Positions 1 to 6,891 of a stretch of 19,819 nucleotides of DNA are shown here, one piece after another (positions within the stretch are counted from its first letter, which is position 1; each line of letters begins with the position of its first letter). Both the position numbers and the translations under genes were made by a program. Origin of the DNA: Lentisphaeria bacterium (GTDB taxonomy: Bacteria > Verrucomicrobiota > Lentisphaeria > Victivallales > UBA1829); the NCBI GenBank assembly GCA_003526375.1, contig DPDG01000102.1, positions 1 to 19,819 on the forward strand. The letters run 5' to 3'. The notes beneath the pieces are model-generated. The model did not search any database, was not told the DNA's origin, and saw only the letters and a program-made list of their open reading frames with translations.

Positions 1-21
1 CACAAATTCTGGTGAAGAGGC
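1..21 (+). repeat. Terminal 21-bp inverted repeat, left arm
   Basis: The first 21 bases, beginning CACAAATTCTGG, are the exact reverse complement of 19797-19817 at the other end of the window. The match stops at base 22. The rest of the first 176 bases has no gene that I can support: it is AT-rich and holds only a weak hairpin (48-64) and the 3' flank of the minus-strand gene ending at 177. The repeat is seen directly. Its meaning, a dispersed repeat at which the assembly broke or a short element, is open. Confidence 0.9.
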
Positions 22-47
22 CAAATTATTTCAAGTCCTGAAAAAAG

Positions 48-64
48 AAAAAACCGAGTTTTTT
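48..64 (-). terminator. Possible weak terminator downstream of the 177-1397 gene
   Basis: Seven bases, AAAAAAC (48-54), pair with GTTTTTT (58-64) around a 3-nt loop. On the minus strand the hairpin is followed by a second T-rich run (TTCTTTTTT, 39-47 region). It lies about 110 nt past the stop of the minus-strand operon. The stem is almost all A-T, so it may not work as a terminator, and it could be a chance result of poly-A/poly-T. Confidence 0.25.
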
Positions 65-176
65 TTACGGAAAAAGATATTGTAATGCTTCAAATGAAAT
101 CTGAGCTCCGGTTCGTTCATCCCGTTTTCCAGATGCGGCTGCCGGACAGATAATGCAACTATCGCAACGTTCGATA

Positions 177-1397
177 TCAGCGTTTTCCGGAAAAAGGAAT
201 AAACCAGAGTTTCACATGCTGAATATGACCACGCATCGGATTACTCCTTGTATAAACAGCAATCCGTTCTCCCGGTTCAAGTTCAGAGAAATCTTCTGCT
301 TCAAAAGCAAGAAATACAGGTCGGGCAAGCGGGACGCCGGTGGCAAGATCAATCGCGTCAAGCAGAACATAATTTATGAAAGGATGCGAAGACATCCCCC
401 TGAAATACTGACTATGATCAGCCAGCGTCCCCAGGTAAATTCCGAATTCATCCCGACCTGCACCGTCCATATTCGGCAACAGACGCCTGAACCAATCGGA
501 ATACCAGACAGGCATTCTGACATTCAGCCAATGCAGCAGTTCTGTCCATAACGCCCGGTATTTATCCTTTCCCACCAGATAAAGACTCTTTCCGCTGAAA
601 CCGTAAGCAGTCAAGGGATATTCATATGCAATAGAACCGGCTCCAGGTTTGTATCTTCGTTTCGCTCCGGCGATAAAAAGGCTGAATCCTCCGGCATTTT
701 CAGAATAACGGAAGCCATTTCCGGAAAATGTCAGCTCATTCTGATCCAGCCGATCACCGAAAGATTTTCCTGCTGCCGTACGCAAAGCTGTCTCAAGACG
801 GGAAAAAAGCAACTCGCGAGAATGTTCTCCCGGAACTCTGCCTTCAATTTTACAGGTAAAATTCTTGTAATCATGGCATTCTCGACGGACAAGGCGATAC
901 TTCCGATCTTGAGGCTCAAAAGCATAAACGGCAAAAAAAGAAACCGCCATGCCGTAATGCGTTGAGATACCGAACTGCCTGTAACCATTCCGCGGCTCAA
1001 GAACGGACAGGGTGCTACCTGCAAAGCATCCTGTCCGGCGGTAAATTCCATCCCTGTCAACAAAATAACACCAATACCGAGTTTCCCCGTTTTCCTTTCC
1101 CCTTTCATCATTCACAATCCAGTCTGGAATACCGTCATCGTTCAAATCCATGCGGACAATGGAAAACATCCTGCCTTTCTGAAAAAAGCCACGACATTTC
1201 CCCTGAGCTTTCCGAGTGTCCATATCATCAAGAATTTCAGCCGGAACATTTTCTGGCGGCAACTTTTCCCAATTCAGTTTCACACTCAACGGATTCGGAC
1301 GTCTATACCCGTCGTCGGGCAGGAGCCAGTAAGAAGGAACATCTGCTCCATGCAGAAATCCCGATAAAGAAATTACAACTGTAATCCATACTTTCAT
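177..1397 (-). CDS. Secreted protein of unknown function with a calcium-loop-like motif
   Basis: This is a 406-residue protein that I do not recognise. The N-terminus (MKVWITVVISLSGFLHGADV) looks like a short Sec signal peptide with likely cleavage after Gly17-Ala18, so the mature protein should be periplasmic or surface-exposed. Residues 84-95, DLNDDGIPDWIV, have the D-x-N-x-D-G-x-x-D pattern of EF-hand-like and FG-GAP/VCBS calcium loops. Only one copy is present, so a propeller cannot be inferred from it. The rest is rich in Tyr, Trp, Phe and Arg with no further motif that I can name, and there are no later membrane segments. It starts 16 nt after the queA stop and has no clear Shine-Dalgarno, so it is probably last in the rhomboid-glgA-queA transcript and may be translated by re-initiation. 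Coding looks sound (long, signal peptide); function is unknown. Confidence 0.75.
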   Translation of the reverse strand: MKVWITVVISLSGFLHGADVPSYWLLPDDGYRRPNPLSVKLNWEKLPPENVPAEILDDMDTRKAQGKCRGFFQKGRMFSIVRMDLNDDGIPDWIVNDERGKENGETRYWCYFVDRDGIYRRTGCFAGSTLSVLEPRNGYRQFGISTHYGMAVSFFAVYAFEPQDRKYRLVRRECHDYKNFTCKIEGRVPGEHSRELLFSRLETALRTAAGKSFGDRLDQNELTFSGNGFRYSENAGGFSLFIAGAKRRYKPGAGSIAYEYPLTAYGFSGKSLYLVGKDKYRALWTELLHWLNVRMPVWYSDWFRRLLPNMDGAGRDEFGIYLGTLADHSQYFRGMSSHPFINYVLLDAIDLATGVPLARPVFLAFEAEDFSELEPGERIAVYTRSNPMRGHIQHVKLWFIPFSGKR

Positions 1398-1413
1398 TCA
1401 CGAAAAGAGTATA

Positions 1414-2466
1414 TCAGATTTTATTCAGAATCAGCATGCAGTCGCCGTAACTGAAGAAACGCATACGCTCCTTCACGGCATAACGATAGGCTTCCATGAC
1501 AAGCTCATGCCCGGCAAAAGCAGAAACCAGCATCAGAAGCGTGCTCTTCGGCAAATGGAAATTCGTCAGAAGCATGTCAATGGACTTCACTTTGCAAGGC
1601 GGATAAATGAAGATTGAAGTATCCGTCTCGACCGCCTCAAAATAACCGTCCTCCCTTACACACGATTCCAGCGCACGGAGCGAAGTCGTTCCGATCGCCG
1701 CAATGCGCCCGCCCGCACGACGGGTATCGTTCAGGAGTCCGGCAGTGGCTTCAGTCAGAATGAAATGCTCGCTGTGCATCGGGTGTTCCTCAATATTCTC
1801 CACTGTCACGGGCTTAAAGGTCCCCTGCCCTACATGAAGCGTCAATTCCGCCTCCTTCACCCCTTTCCCGGAGAGCGCGGCAAGAATCTCTTTCGTGAAG
1901 TGCAACCCCGCAGTCGGAGCGGCGACCGCTCCCGGAGTCTTTGCGTAAACCGTCTGGTAACGCTCCGCATCGGGCGCATAATCTGCTGTCCGCCGGATAT
2001 ACGGCGGCAGCGGCATGTGTCCGCATTGCGCAAGAGTCCGCTCCACATCGGATTCCAGAAACTCGACGATACAATTCCCGTCGATGTCCTTGGAAACAAG
2101 ACGCACGCTTTTTTCCGACACGTTGAGTGCCGGATCAAGCAACCTCAGAACCGTTCCCGGCGCCACCCGCTTGGCGGGTTTCAGCAGACAGCTCCAGCGG
2201 GTATCCGTGACGGGCGCAAGAAGCATGATCTCAATCTTCGCCCCGCTCTCTTTTTTTGCAAAGAGACGCGCCTTGATGACTTTCGTATTGTTGACCGCGA
2301 TCAGATCGCCGGCGTTGAAATAATCCGGGAACTCCCGGAACGGAACGATCTTCATCGAACCTGTCGCCGGGTCCAGCACCAGCATGCGCGAGTCGCCGCG
2401 ATGTTCCGGCGGATGCTGTGCGATCAACTCCTCCGGCAGTTCATAGTCAAAATCACTTGTGCGCAT
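1414..2466 (-). CDS. queA: S-adenosylmethionine:tRNA ribosyltransferase-isomerase
   Basis: QueA transfers and isomerises the ribose of S-adenosylmethionine onto 7-aminomethyl-7-deazaguanine in tRNA to give epoxyqueuosine, the penultimate step of queuosine synthesis, in the cytoplasm. Family landmarks are all visible: the N-terminal MRTSDFDYELPEELIAQ, the YQTVYAK...GAVAAPTAGLHFT block near the middle, LTLHVGQGTFKPV, EHPMHSEHF, and the C-terminal LLTNFHLPKSTLLMLVSAF. The frame is open to an ATG at 2484, but three ATGs in a row end at 2466, and starting there gives the usual N-terminus and 350 residues, normal for the family. The start lies inside glgA (14-nt overlap including both codons), which implies translational coupling. 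No catalytic residue seems to be missing. Confidence 0.97.
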   Translation of the reverse strand: MRTSDFDYELPEELIAQHPPEHRGDSRMLVLDPATGSMKIVPFREFPDYFNAGDLIAVNNTKVIKARLFAKKESGAKIEIMLLAPVTDTRWSCLLKPAKRVAPGTVLRLLDPALNVSEKSVRLVSKDIDGNCIVEFLESDVERTLAQCGHMPLPPYIRRTADYAPDAERYQTVYAKTPGAVAAPTAGLHFTKEILAALSGKGVKEAELTLHVGQGTFKPVTVENIEEHPMHSEHFILTEATAGLLNDTRRAGGRIAAIGTTSLRALESCVREDGYFEAVETDTSIFIYPPCKVKSIDMLLTNFHLPKSTLLMLVSAFAGHELVMEAYRYAVKERMRFFSYGDCMLILNKI

Positions 2467-3922
2467 CATCATACATCTTTTCATATTGCGAGGCGGTATT
2501 GTTCCAGGAAAAATCCGCAGTCATCCCGTTGCGGCGCAAACGCGCAATCGCTTCGGGATGTTCGAGATAGACCTCCGCCGCCCAGCGGATCGTATTCCGG
2601 AGCGAAACCGGATTCAGGTCCCACAGCACAAATCCCGTCGATTTCGAAGGATCGTCCGCATTGTAATTCCTGACCGTATCCGCAAGCCCGCCGGTGCTCC
2701 GCACAACCGGCAGAGTTCCGTAACGCATGCTGTACATCTGATTCAGACCGCAGGGCTCGTAACGCGACGGCATCACGAAAAAGTCCGAACCGGCTTCCAG
2801 CAGGTGCGAAACCTTGTCCGAAGCATAGCCGATGTAAGCCGCGAATCTCTCCGGGTATTTCGAGGCAAGATAAGAGAATCTCCCCTGAAGTCCGGGATCG
2901 CCGGAACCGATCAGGATAAACTGGTAATCATTATGGTAAAGCATATCCTCCAGGGCATCGGCAAAAACATCCAGCCCTTTCTGATAGGCGAGACGCGATA
3001 TCACGCCGAACAGCGGCACCTCCGCGCGGGCCGGCAGTCCGAACTGCTTCTGAAGCGCTGCCTTGCATACGGCTTTTCCCCTCATGTCATCCGCAGAGAA
3101 TGTCGCAGGAAGCCGCGAGTCTTTCTCCGGTGCCCATTCGGACACATCGATTCCGTTGAGAATGCCGCGCAGCTTGCCCTGATATGCGCAATGCCGGAGA
3201 GAGGGGTCCAGCGAAAAACCGAATTCGGGAGACAGGATCTCCTCGGCATAAGTCGGGCTGACTGTGCTGACAATGTCCGCGCACATAATGCCGCCTTTGA
3301 GCAGGTTCAGGCGGTTGTAAAACTCCAGGCACCGGAAATTGAAATATTCCCATCCGAGCCCGGTCCAGTACAGATTGCCCTGATCGTAGACCCCCTGATA
3401 GCCGATGTTGTGGATCGTCATGATGGAACGGCAGTCCGCAAAGTTCCTGAACCCGGAGTAAAGGCTGCTGCGCAGATAGACGGAACAGAGCGCACAGTGC
3501 CAGTCATTCAAGTGGAGGATATCCGGATGAAGCCCGAGAGCGAGAATCGCCTGCATGACGGCGCGCGAGAAAAAGATGAATCTCTGCGCGTTGTCCGGGT
3601 ATTCCGAGCCGTTCCAGTCGTAAAGCGTCGCGCGGTCGTAAAAACGGTTGAACTCGATAAAACAATAAGTAAGGTTCTCCTGCACTTTCAGGATCCGGAT
3701 CTGCGCCCACTCGTTTCCCGCCCCGAACGGCACTCCGAGCATCTCATGCACGGAATCGAATTTCAGGTTCAGTTTCGCCATCTGTTGCGGATAATACGGC
3801 ATGATGACATGGATTGAGTGCCCCCGCTGCGCCAATGCCTTCGGCAGAGCAGACGACACATCCGCCAGCCCTCCCGTCTTCGCATAGGGAACCGATTCGC
3901 TGGTAGCCCACACAATATTCAT
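2453..3922 (-). CDS. glgA: Glycogen synthase (ADP-glucose, GT5)
   Basis: GlgA adds glucose from ADP-glucose to the non-reducing end of alpha-1,4-glucan in the cytoplasm. The 489-residue product has the GT5 N-terminal motif with Lys15 (SVPYAKTGGLADV), LHLNDWHCAL, a TIHNIGYQG segment, GVISRLAYQKGLD at the start of the second Rossmann half, and PSRYEPCGLNQMYSMRYGTLPVVRSTGGLADTV with the expected acidic residue at Glu389. The start is set at 3922 rather than the in-frame ATG at 3952 because GGAGG lies 6 nt before it and the protein then begins MNIVWATSE, like its relatives. No other glycogen gene (glgB, glgC, glgP) is in the window. The immediate upstream sequence is the inverted-repeat arm of the four-helix-bundle cassette, which may have separated glgA from its original promoter. 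Confidence 0.97.
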   Translation of the reverse strand: MNIVWATSESVPYAKTGGLADVSSALPKALAQRGHSIHVIMPYYPQQMAKLNLKFDSVHEMLGVPFGAGNEWAQIRILKVQENLTYCFIEFNRFYDRATLYDWNGSEYPDNAQRFIFFSRAVMQAILALGLHPDILHLNDWHCALCSVYLRSSLYSGFRNFADCRSIMTIHNIGYQGVYDQGNLYWTGLGWEYFNFRCLEFYNRLNLLKGGIMCADIVSTVSPTYAEEILSPEFGFSLDPSLRHCAYQGKLRGILNGIDVSEWAPEKDSRLPATFSADDMRGKAVCKAALQKQFGLPARAEVPLFGVISRLAYQKGLDVFADALEDMLYHNDYQFILIGSGDPGLQGRFSYLASKYPERFAAYIGYASDKVSHLLEAGSDFFVMPSRYEPCGLNQMYSMRYGTLPVVRSTGGLADTVRNYNADDPSKSTGFVLWDLNPVSLRNTIRWAAEVYLEHPEAIARLRRNGMTADFSWNNTASQYEKMYDDAHK

Positions 3923-3939
3923 AATTAACCTCCGGTTAA

Positions 3940-3961
3940 AACAATTGAACAATTGAACAGG
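3940..3961. repeat. 22-bp inverted repeat, arm next to glgA
   Basis: This 22-bp arm contains AATTGAAC twice in tandem (3943-3958) and is the exact reverse complement of 4414-4435. Together the two arms enclose the four-helix-bundle gene. The arm ends about 10 nt upstream of the glgA ribosome-binding site. I see no clear target-site duplication outside it. Confidence 0.9.
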
Positions 3962-3994
3962 AAAACATTAAAACAACTCAATTCAAAATACGTC

Positions 3995-4381
3995 TCATGA
4001 TACAAATTGTTTCTCCCGTTGCGATTTCTGTGCAGTTTGAACTGATTTAATGAAAATGGCGGTCAGCTCATCACTTTCATTCAGGATCGCATCCAGCGCG
4101 GATGGAGATTTTATCAACGGCGCTTTCTGAATAATCCGCAACCATACCATAGCTTCCCGGAGTTCCTTCAATGCCAGTTTCACTTTATGGATAAAATCTT
4201 TCGCCGACTCCGCCCCCTGTGCTTCCGCATAATTTGCTGCAACAGCAGTCCCGCTCCGCAGCAATTGATCGTAAATATGCTCTTTTGCAGGTCCCGGCAC
4301 AATAGCCTCACAAACCTTGATGATCCTGACAGAATACAAAATCAACCGTTCCATTAAATCCTGTCCGTTCCTATTCCCCAT
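3995..4381 (-). CDS. Four-helix-bundle protein (23S rRNA intervening-sequence / bAvd-like family)
   Basis: The 128-residue protein matches the small four-helix-bundle family first met as proteins encoded in 23S rRNA intervening sequences and also related to the Avd accessory protein of diversity-generating retroelements. Visible family features are an N-terminal helix (LILYSVRIIKVCEAIV), IYDQLLRSGTAVAANYAEAQGAESAKDFIHKVKLALKELREA split over helices 2 and 3, and a WLRII...LNESDELTAIFIKSV C-terminal part. Their biochemical role is poorly known; they are basic oligomers thought to bind nucleic acid. AGGAG at 4390-4394 lies 8 nt before the ATG and supports this start. The gene sits alone inside a 22-bp perfect inverted repeat and is not in an rRNA. 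No reverse transcriptase or variable repeat is present, so a retroelement role is not supported here. Confidence 0.9.
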   Translation of the reverse strand: MGNRNGQDLMERLILYSVRIIKVCEAIVPGPAKEHIYDQLLRSGTAVAANYAEAQGAESAKDFIHKVKLALKELREAMVWLRIIQKAPLIKSPSALDAILNESDELTAIFIKSVQTAQKSQREKQFVS

Positions 4382-4400
4382 CCCATCAACTCCTTTGATT

Positions 4401-4444
4401 GTTCAATTGTTCCCCTGTTCAATTGTTCAATTGTTCAGTTGTTC
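4401..4444. repeat. 8-bp tandem repeat array and 22-bp inverted repeat arm upstream of the four-helix gene
   Basis: The unit GTTCAATT is repeated here: GTTCAATTGTTC at 4401-4412, a CCCT break, then units at 4417, 4425 and 4433 (the last as GTTCAGTT) and a final GTTC at 4441. Bases 4414-4435 are the exact reverse complement of 3940-3961. The array lies between the stop of the rhomboid-like gene (4451) and the ribosome-binding site of the four-helix gene. Confidence 0.9.
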
Positions 4445-4450
4445 TTACTT

Positions 4451-5275
4451 CTATTTCTTCCTCATGCGTTCCCTTAAGTCTTCAAGCACTTTGACTTCTT
4501 CGGGAGTCAGGCTGTTGATGCCGGTACGGGAAAGTTTGGCGAGAATCCGGTCAACCTCATTGCTGTCGACGGGACTCTTATCTTTGCGGGGAGAAGGATT
4601 CGGGTTGAATGTGTAGGCGGGACGCGGATTCTGTGCCGCAACCTTGCGTTTTATGAAAAGCAGGTCAAGCAGCTCCCAACTGACATGCTTCCGGGCAAAC
4701 AGTTTCATGAAAAGATAGCCGCCGAGAAAACCCCCGACGATCATGGAGGAATAGACCGACATCTGAGTAAACAGGAGGTAAAAGACGAAGAACACAATCG
4801 CCATCGTTTTGATTTTGATCGGAAACGGAATGAACAGAAGATACATCTGCATGTTCGGCAGGATCATCGCAGACGCCATGAGAACTCCCATGACCGCGCC
4901 GTAACATCCCAGAATGAGGGTATCCGGATACCGCCAGACGAAAGCCAGCAGCAGAAGGTTTCCGATCACGCCGCTGAACAGATACAGGCAGATCGTTTTA
5001 TGAGGGCCCAGAACCGGAGTCGACAGATTGCCGAAGATATACAGCGTGAACATTGCGAAAAAGAGATTCCACGGATCATAATTGACCAGAAGCGAGGTCA
5101 CAAGCCTCCACAGTTGAAAATCCCGCAGGGTGCCCGGCGTCAGTGCCAGAAAATTCACCAGTTGTGTATTCGCCCCGCCGCGGGTCAGGATAAAAAAGAG
5201 AACGGTAATGCAGATGATACCGAACAATGCAATATTTCCGCTCTTCGAACGCGCCTCAAAATCATTGTTGTCCAT
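4451..5275 (-). CDS. Rhomboid-family membrane protein, predicted catalytically inactive
   Basis: This 274-residue protein has the rhomboid layout: about six membrane segments between residues 15 and 190, the WRLVTSLL stretch in the first loop (56-63), LYIFGN, an SGVIGN helix, and the GGFLGG glycine motif of the last helix (181-186). Active rhomboids need Ser in G-x-S-G-A-x-x-G, His before GGxxxG, and usually the HLLFN Asn. Here these read GCYGAVMG (Tyr125), MIVGGFLGG (Ile179 for His) and NLFFAM (Ala74). All three active-site positions are changed, so it should not be a protease. The C-terminus (about 238-274, VDRILAKLSRTGINSLTPEE...) resembles the short DUF6576-type tail found on many rhomboids. 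The start at 5275 is chosen because AGGAAG lies just upstream and a promoter (5319-5347) covers the earlier ATG at 5347. Confidence 0.88.
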   Translation of the reverse strand: MDNNDFEARSKSGNIALFGIICITVLFFILTRGGANTQLVNFLALTPGTLRDFQLWRLVTSLLVNYDPWNLFFAMFTLYIFGNLSTPVLGPHKTICLYLFSGVIGNLLLLAFVWRYPDTLILGCYGAVMGVLMASAMILPNMQMYLLFIPFPIKIKTMAIVFFVFYLLFTQMSVYSSMIVGGFLGGYLFMKLFARKHVSWELLDLLFIKRKVAAQNPRPAYTFNPNPSPRKDKSPVDSNEVDRILAKLSRTGINSLTPEEVKVLEDLRERMRKK

Positions 5276-5318
5276 GAGTCTTCCTGTCTTTCTGTATATT
5301 TCTTTGAAAAGGAAACGT

Positions 5319-5347
5319 AATATACAGTGCGGTTCCCGAAACTTCAA
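5319..5347 (-). promoter_or_regulatory. Sigma70-like promoter of the rhomboid-like gene
   Basis: On the minus strand TTGAAG (5347-5342) and TATATT (5324-5319) are separated by 17 bp. Transcription would begin near 5312, about 37 nt before the ATG at 5275. This promoter would also drive the genes downstream of the rhomboid gene unless the four-helix cassette interrupts the transcript. Confidence 0.6.
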
Positions 5348-5637
5348 AAGAGAGTAAAAAAAAATATGATTTTATAGATATGCCCCCTAGACAACGCTCC
5401 TTTTTTCGCTTGCATAAAAATCCTGTATGCATGTCAATCTGAACAGGCGTTGAAAATTCCGTTCACATATCACAGCTTACTTATCTCAGTCTTTATGACC
5501 TTTCCCGTTAAAAGATTGACACAGACTACAATTTTCCCAGCCATGCAAAAAACACAATTTGACCAGGAACGACCATTGGAGAAATCCCAATGATACAAAT
5601 ATCACTCGCCGGCACTTGCGGGTAATACTCATAGGGA

Positions 5638-5784
5638 ATGTTCCCCTGTTTCCTGCCGCTGTCCATTCAGAACATGCCCGGAGGCACCCGATGCTTCGCG
5701 CTGTTCCTCAATCAGATGCTGGGCGGAATGAACGGGCACATCCTCGCGGCGGCATCCCTGTGCGGAGTCTATTTCGCGGATTGA
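5638..5784 (+). pseudogene. 48-codon orphan reading frame, possible C-terminal gene remnant
   Basis: An ATG at 5638 opens 48 codons ending in TGA at 5784. The second half (ALFLNQMLGGMNGHILAAAS) is hydrophobic and rich in Gly and Ala, and its codons favour G/C at the third base like the real genes around it. There is no convincing ribosome-binding site, and the text before 5638 does not read as a protein. I cannot assign a family. It could be the tail of a deleted gene, a tiny membrane peptide, or chance. The remainder of the gap between 5348 and 5790 shows only AT-rich sequence, with a small hairpin near 5573-5593, and no RNA gene that I recognise. Confidence 0.25.
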
Positions 5785-5789
5785 CAAGA

Positions 5790-5830
5790 AAAATCCGGTC
5801 CGGACTTTCGCTTTGGCACGGACCGGATTT
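5790..5830 (-). terminator. Rho-independent terminator of dapB
   Basis: A perfect 12-bp stem (5791-5802 with 5819-5830, AAATCCGGTCCG and its complement) has a 16-nt loop. Read on the minus strand the stem is followed by TTTTTCTT. It lies 21 nt past the dapB stop, as expected for its terminator. Confidence 0.85.
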
Positions 5831-5851
5831 CATTTTCAGGCAAAAAGATGT

Positions 5852-6655
5852 TTATTTGAGTCCGAGGACATCCTGCATATCATAGAGTCCCGGCTTCGCA
5901 TCCGCAAGGAAACGCACAGCACGGAGCGCACCTTTCGCAAATGTGTCGCGGCTGGACGCCTTGTGCGTAAGCTCGACACGTTCGCCGTTCGCCGCAAACA
6001 TGACGGTATGATCTCCGACAATATCGCCGCCGCGAACCGCGTGCATCCCAATCTCATGCCGGGTTCTCGCGCCGACGTTGCCGACCCGTCCGTGACGGAC
6101 ATCCTTGTCGTAATCCCAGCCTTTGACATTCGCAATGACTTCCGCGAGAGAGACCGCCGTTCCGCTCGGTGCATCTTTTTTCTGGTTGTGGTGCGCTTCA
6201 ATGATCTCAATATCGAAATCATCGCTCAGCGTCTGCGCCGCAAGCTTCGTCAGATAGAAGAGCAGATTCACGCCGACACTGTAATTCGAGGCGAAGACGA
6301 TCTTCGCTCCGGCATCCGCCAGTTTTTTAAGCTCCGCCTTGTCATCCGCCGTAAGTGCGGTCGTGCCGATCACGATGGACAATCCTTTAGATGCGGCAAG
6401 ACGCGCATTCGCAATGACGGCTCCCGTGCTGAAATCAATCACGGCATCCGCCTGACTGACCAGCCCGGCGAAATCATCCGTGATCCTGACGCCCTGCGGC
6501 GCGACTCCGGCGACTGTCCCGGCATCCAGCCCCAGAAATTCCGATCCCGGACGTTCCGTCGCGCCCGCCAGTTTCAGGTCTCCGGACTCCGCGATGTTGG
6601 CGACAAGACGGCGTCCCATTCTTCCGGCGGCTCCGGTAACAATGATTCTGATCAT
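5852..6655 (-). CDS. dapB: 4-hydroxy-tetrahydrodipicolinate reductase
   Basis: DapB reduces 4-hydroxy-tetrahydrodipicolinate to tetrahydrodipicolinate with NAD(P)H in the diaminopimelate/lysine pathway, feeding peptidoglycan. The 267-residue protein starts with the nucleotide-binding MIRIIVTGAAGRMGR. The catalytic block EAHHNQKKDAPSGTA holds His155-His156, Lys160 and the DAPSGTA substrate loop (161-166). VIDFST, IGTTAL and the FASNYSVGVNL motif are also present. The start at 6655 has GGAGAG 8 nt upstream; the longer frame to 6736 would add 27 unlikely residues and cover the promoter. It is transcribed alone, divergent from the ArnT-like gene at 6892, and ends in a clear terminator. No other lysine gene is next to it. 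Confidence 0.97.
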   Translation of the reverse strand: MIRIIVTGAAGRMGRRLVANIAESGDLKLAGATERPGSEFLGLDAGTVAGVAPQGVRITDDFAGLVSQADAVIDFSTGAVIANARLAASKGLSIVIGTTALTADDKAELKKLADAGAKIVFASNYSVGVNLLFYLTKLAAQTLSDDFDIEIIEAHHNQKKDAPSGTAVSLAEVIANVKGWDYDKDVRHGRVGNVGARTRHEIGMHAVRGGDIVGDHTVMFAANGERVELTHKASSRDTFAKGALRAVRFLADAKPGLYDMQDVLGLK

Positions 6656-6696
6656 AATAAACTCTCCGGTAAAATTGTTATTTTCCAAAGCAGGTA

Positions 6697-6725
6697 AATT
6701 ACTTCCGGAACAGCGCTCTATCAAG
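6697..6725 (-). promoter_or_regulatory. Candidate promoter of dapB
   Basis: On the minus strand TTGATA (6725-6720) is followed after 17 bp by TAATTT (6702-6697). It lies about 40 nt upstream of the dapB ATG, which fits. The -10 is weak, so this is a moderate call. Confidence 0.4.
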
Positions 6726-6798
6726 TCTCCCTGCAAATTATTTGCCGCTTTTTCCCGGTATATCCCGATATTTCTAATGAAAATCTAACATTGGAAAT

Positions 6799-6827
6799 TT
6801 GAAAACAAATTCCTGCCGCTGTATAAT
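6799..6827 (+). promoter_or_regulatory. Sigma70 promoter of the ArnT-like gene at 6892
   Basis: TTGAAA (6799-6804), a 17-bp spacer and a consensus TATAAT (6822-6827) form a near-perfect promoter. Transcription should start near 6834, leaving a roughly 58-nt AT-rich leader before the AAAGGAA ribosome-binding site and the ATG at 6892. It excludes the earlier in-frame ATG at 6799 as the real start. Confidence 0.8.
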
Positions 6828-6891
6828 ACGACTTTTAATTATTAATAAATTAAAGCAAAATTCTGCAACTTCCCCAGAAAGGAATCCGAAT

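Noticed and set aside
2459..3817. A 452-codon plus-strand frame opposite glgA, and similar antisense frames opposite queA, dapB and ppk
   Set aside because: Shadow frames: low-complexity, Arg/His/Asp-rich translations with no domain, mirrored from strongly supported genes on the other strand.
3995..4435. Diversity-generating retroelement or CRISPR array at the four-helix gene and its repeats
   Set aside because: There is no reverse transcriptase and no template/variable repeat pair. The 8-bp tandem units are contiguous and have no spacers.
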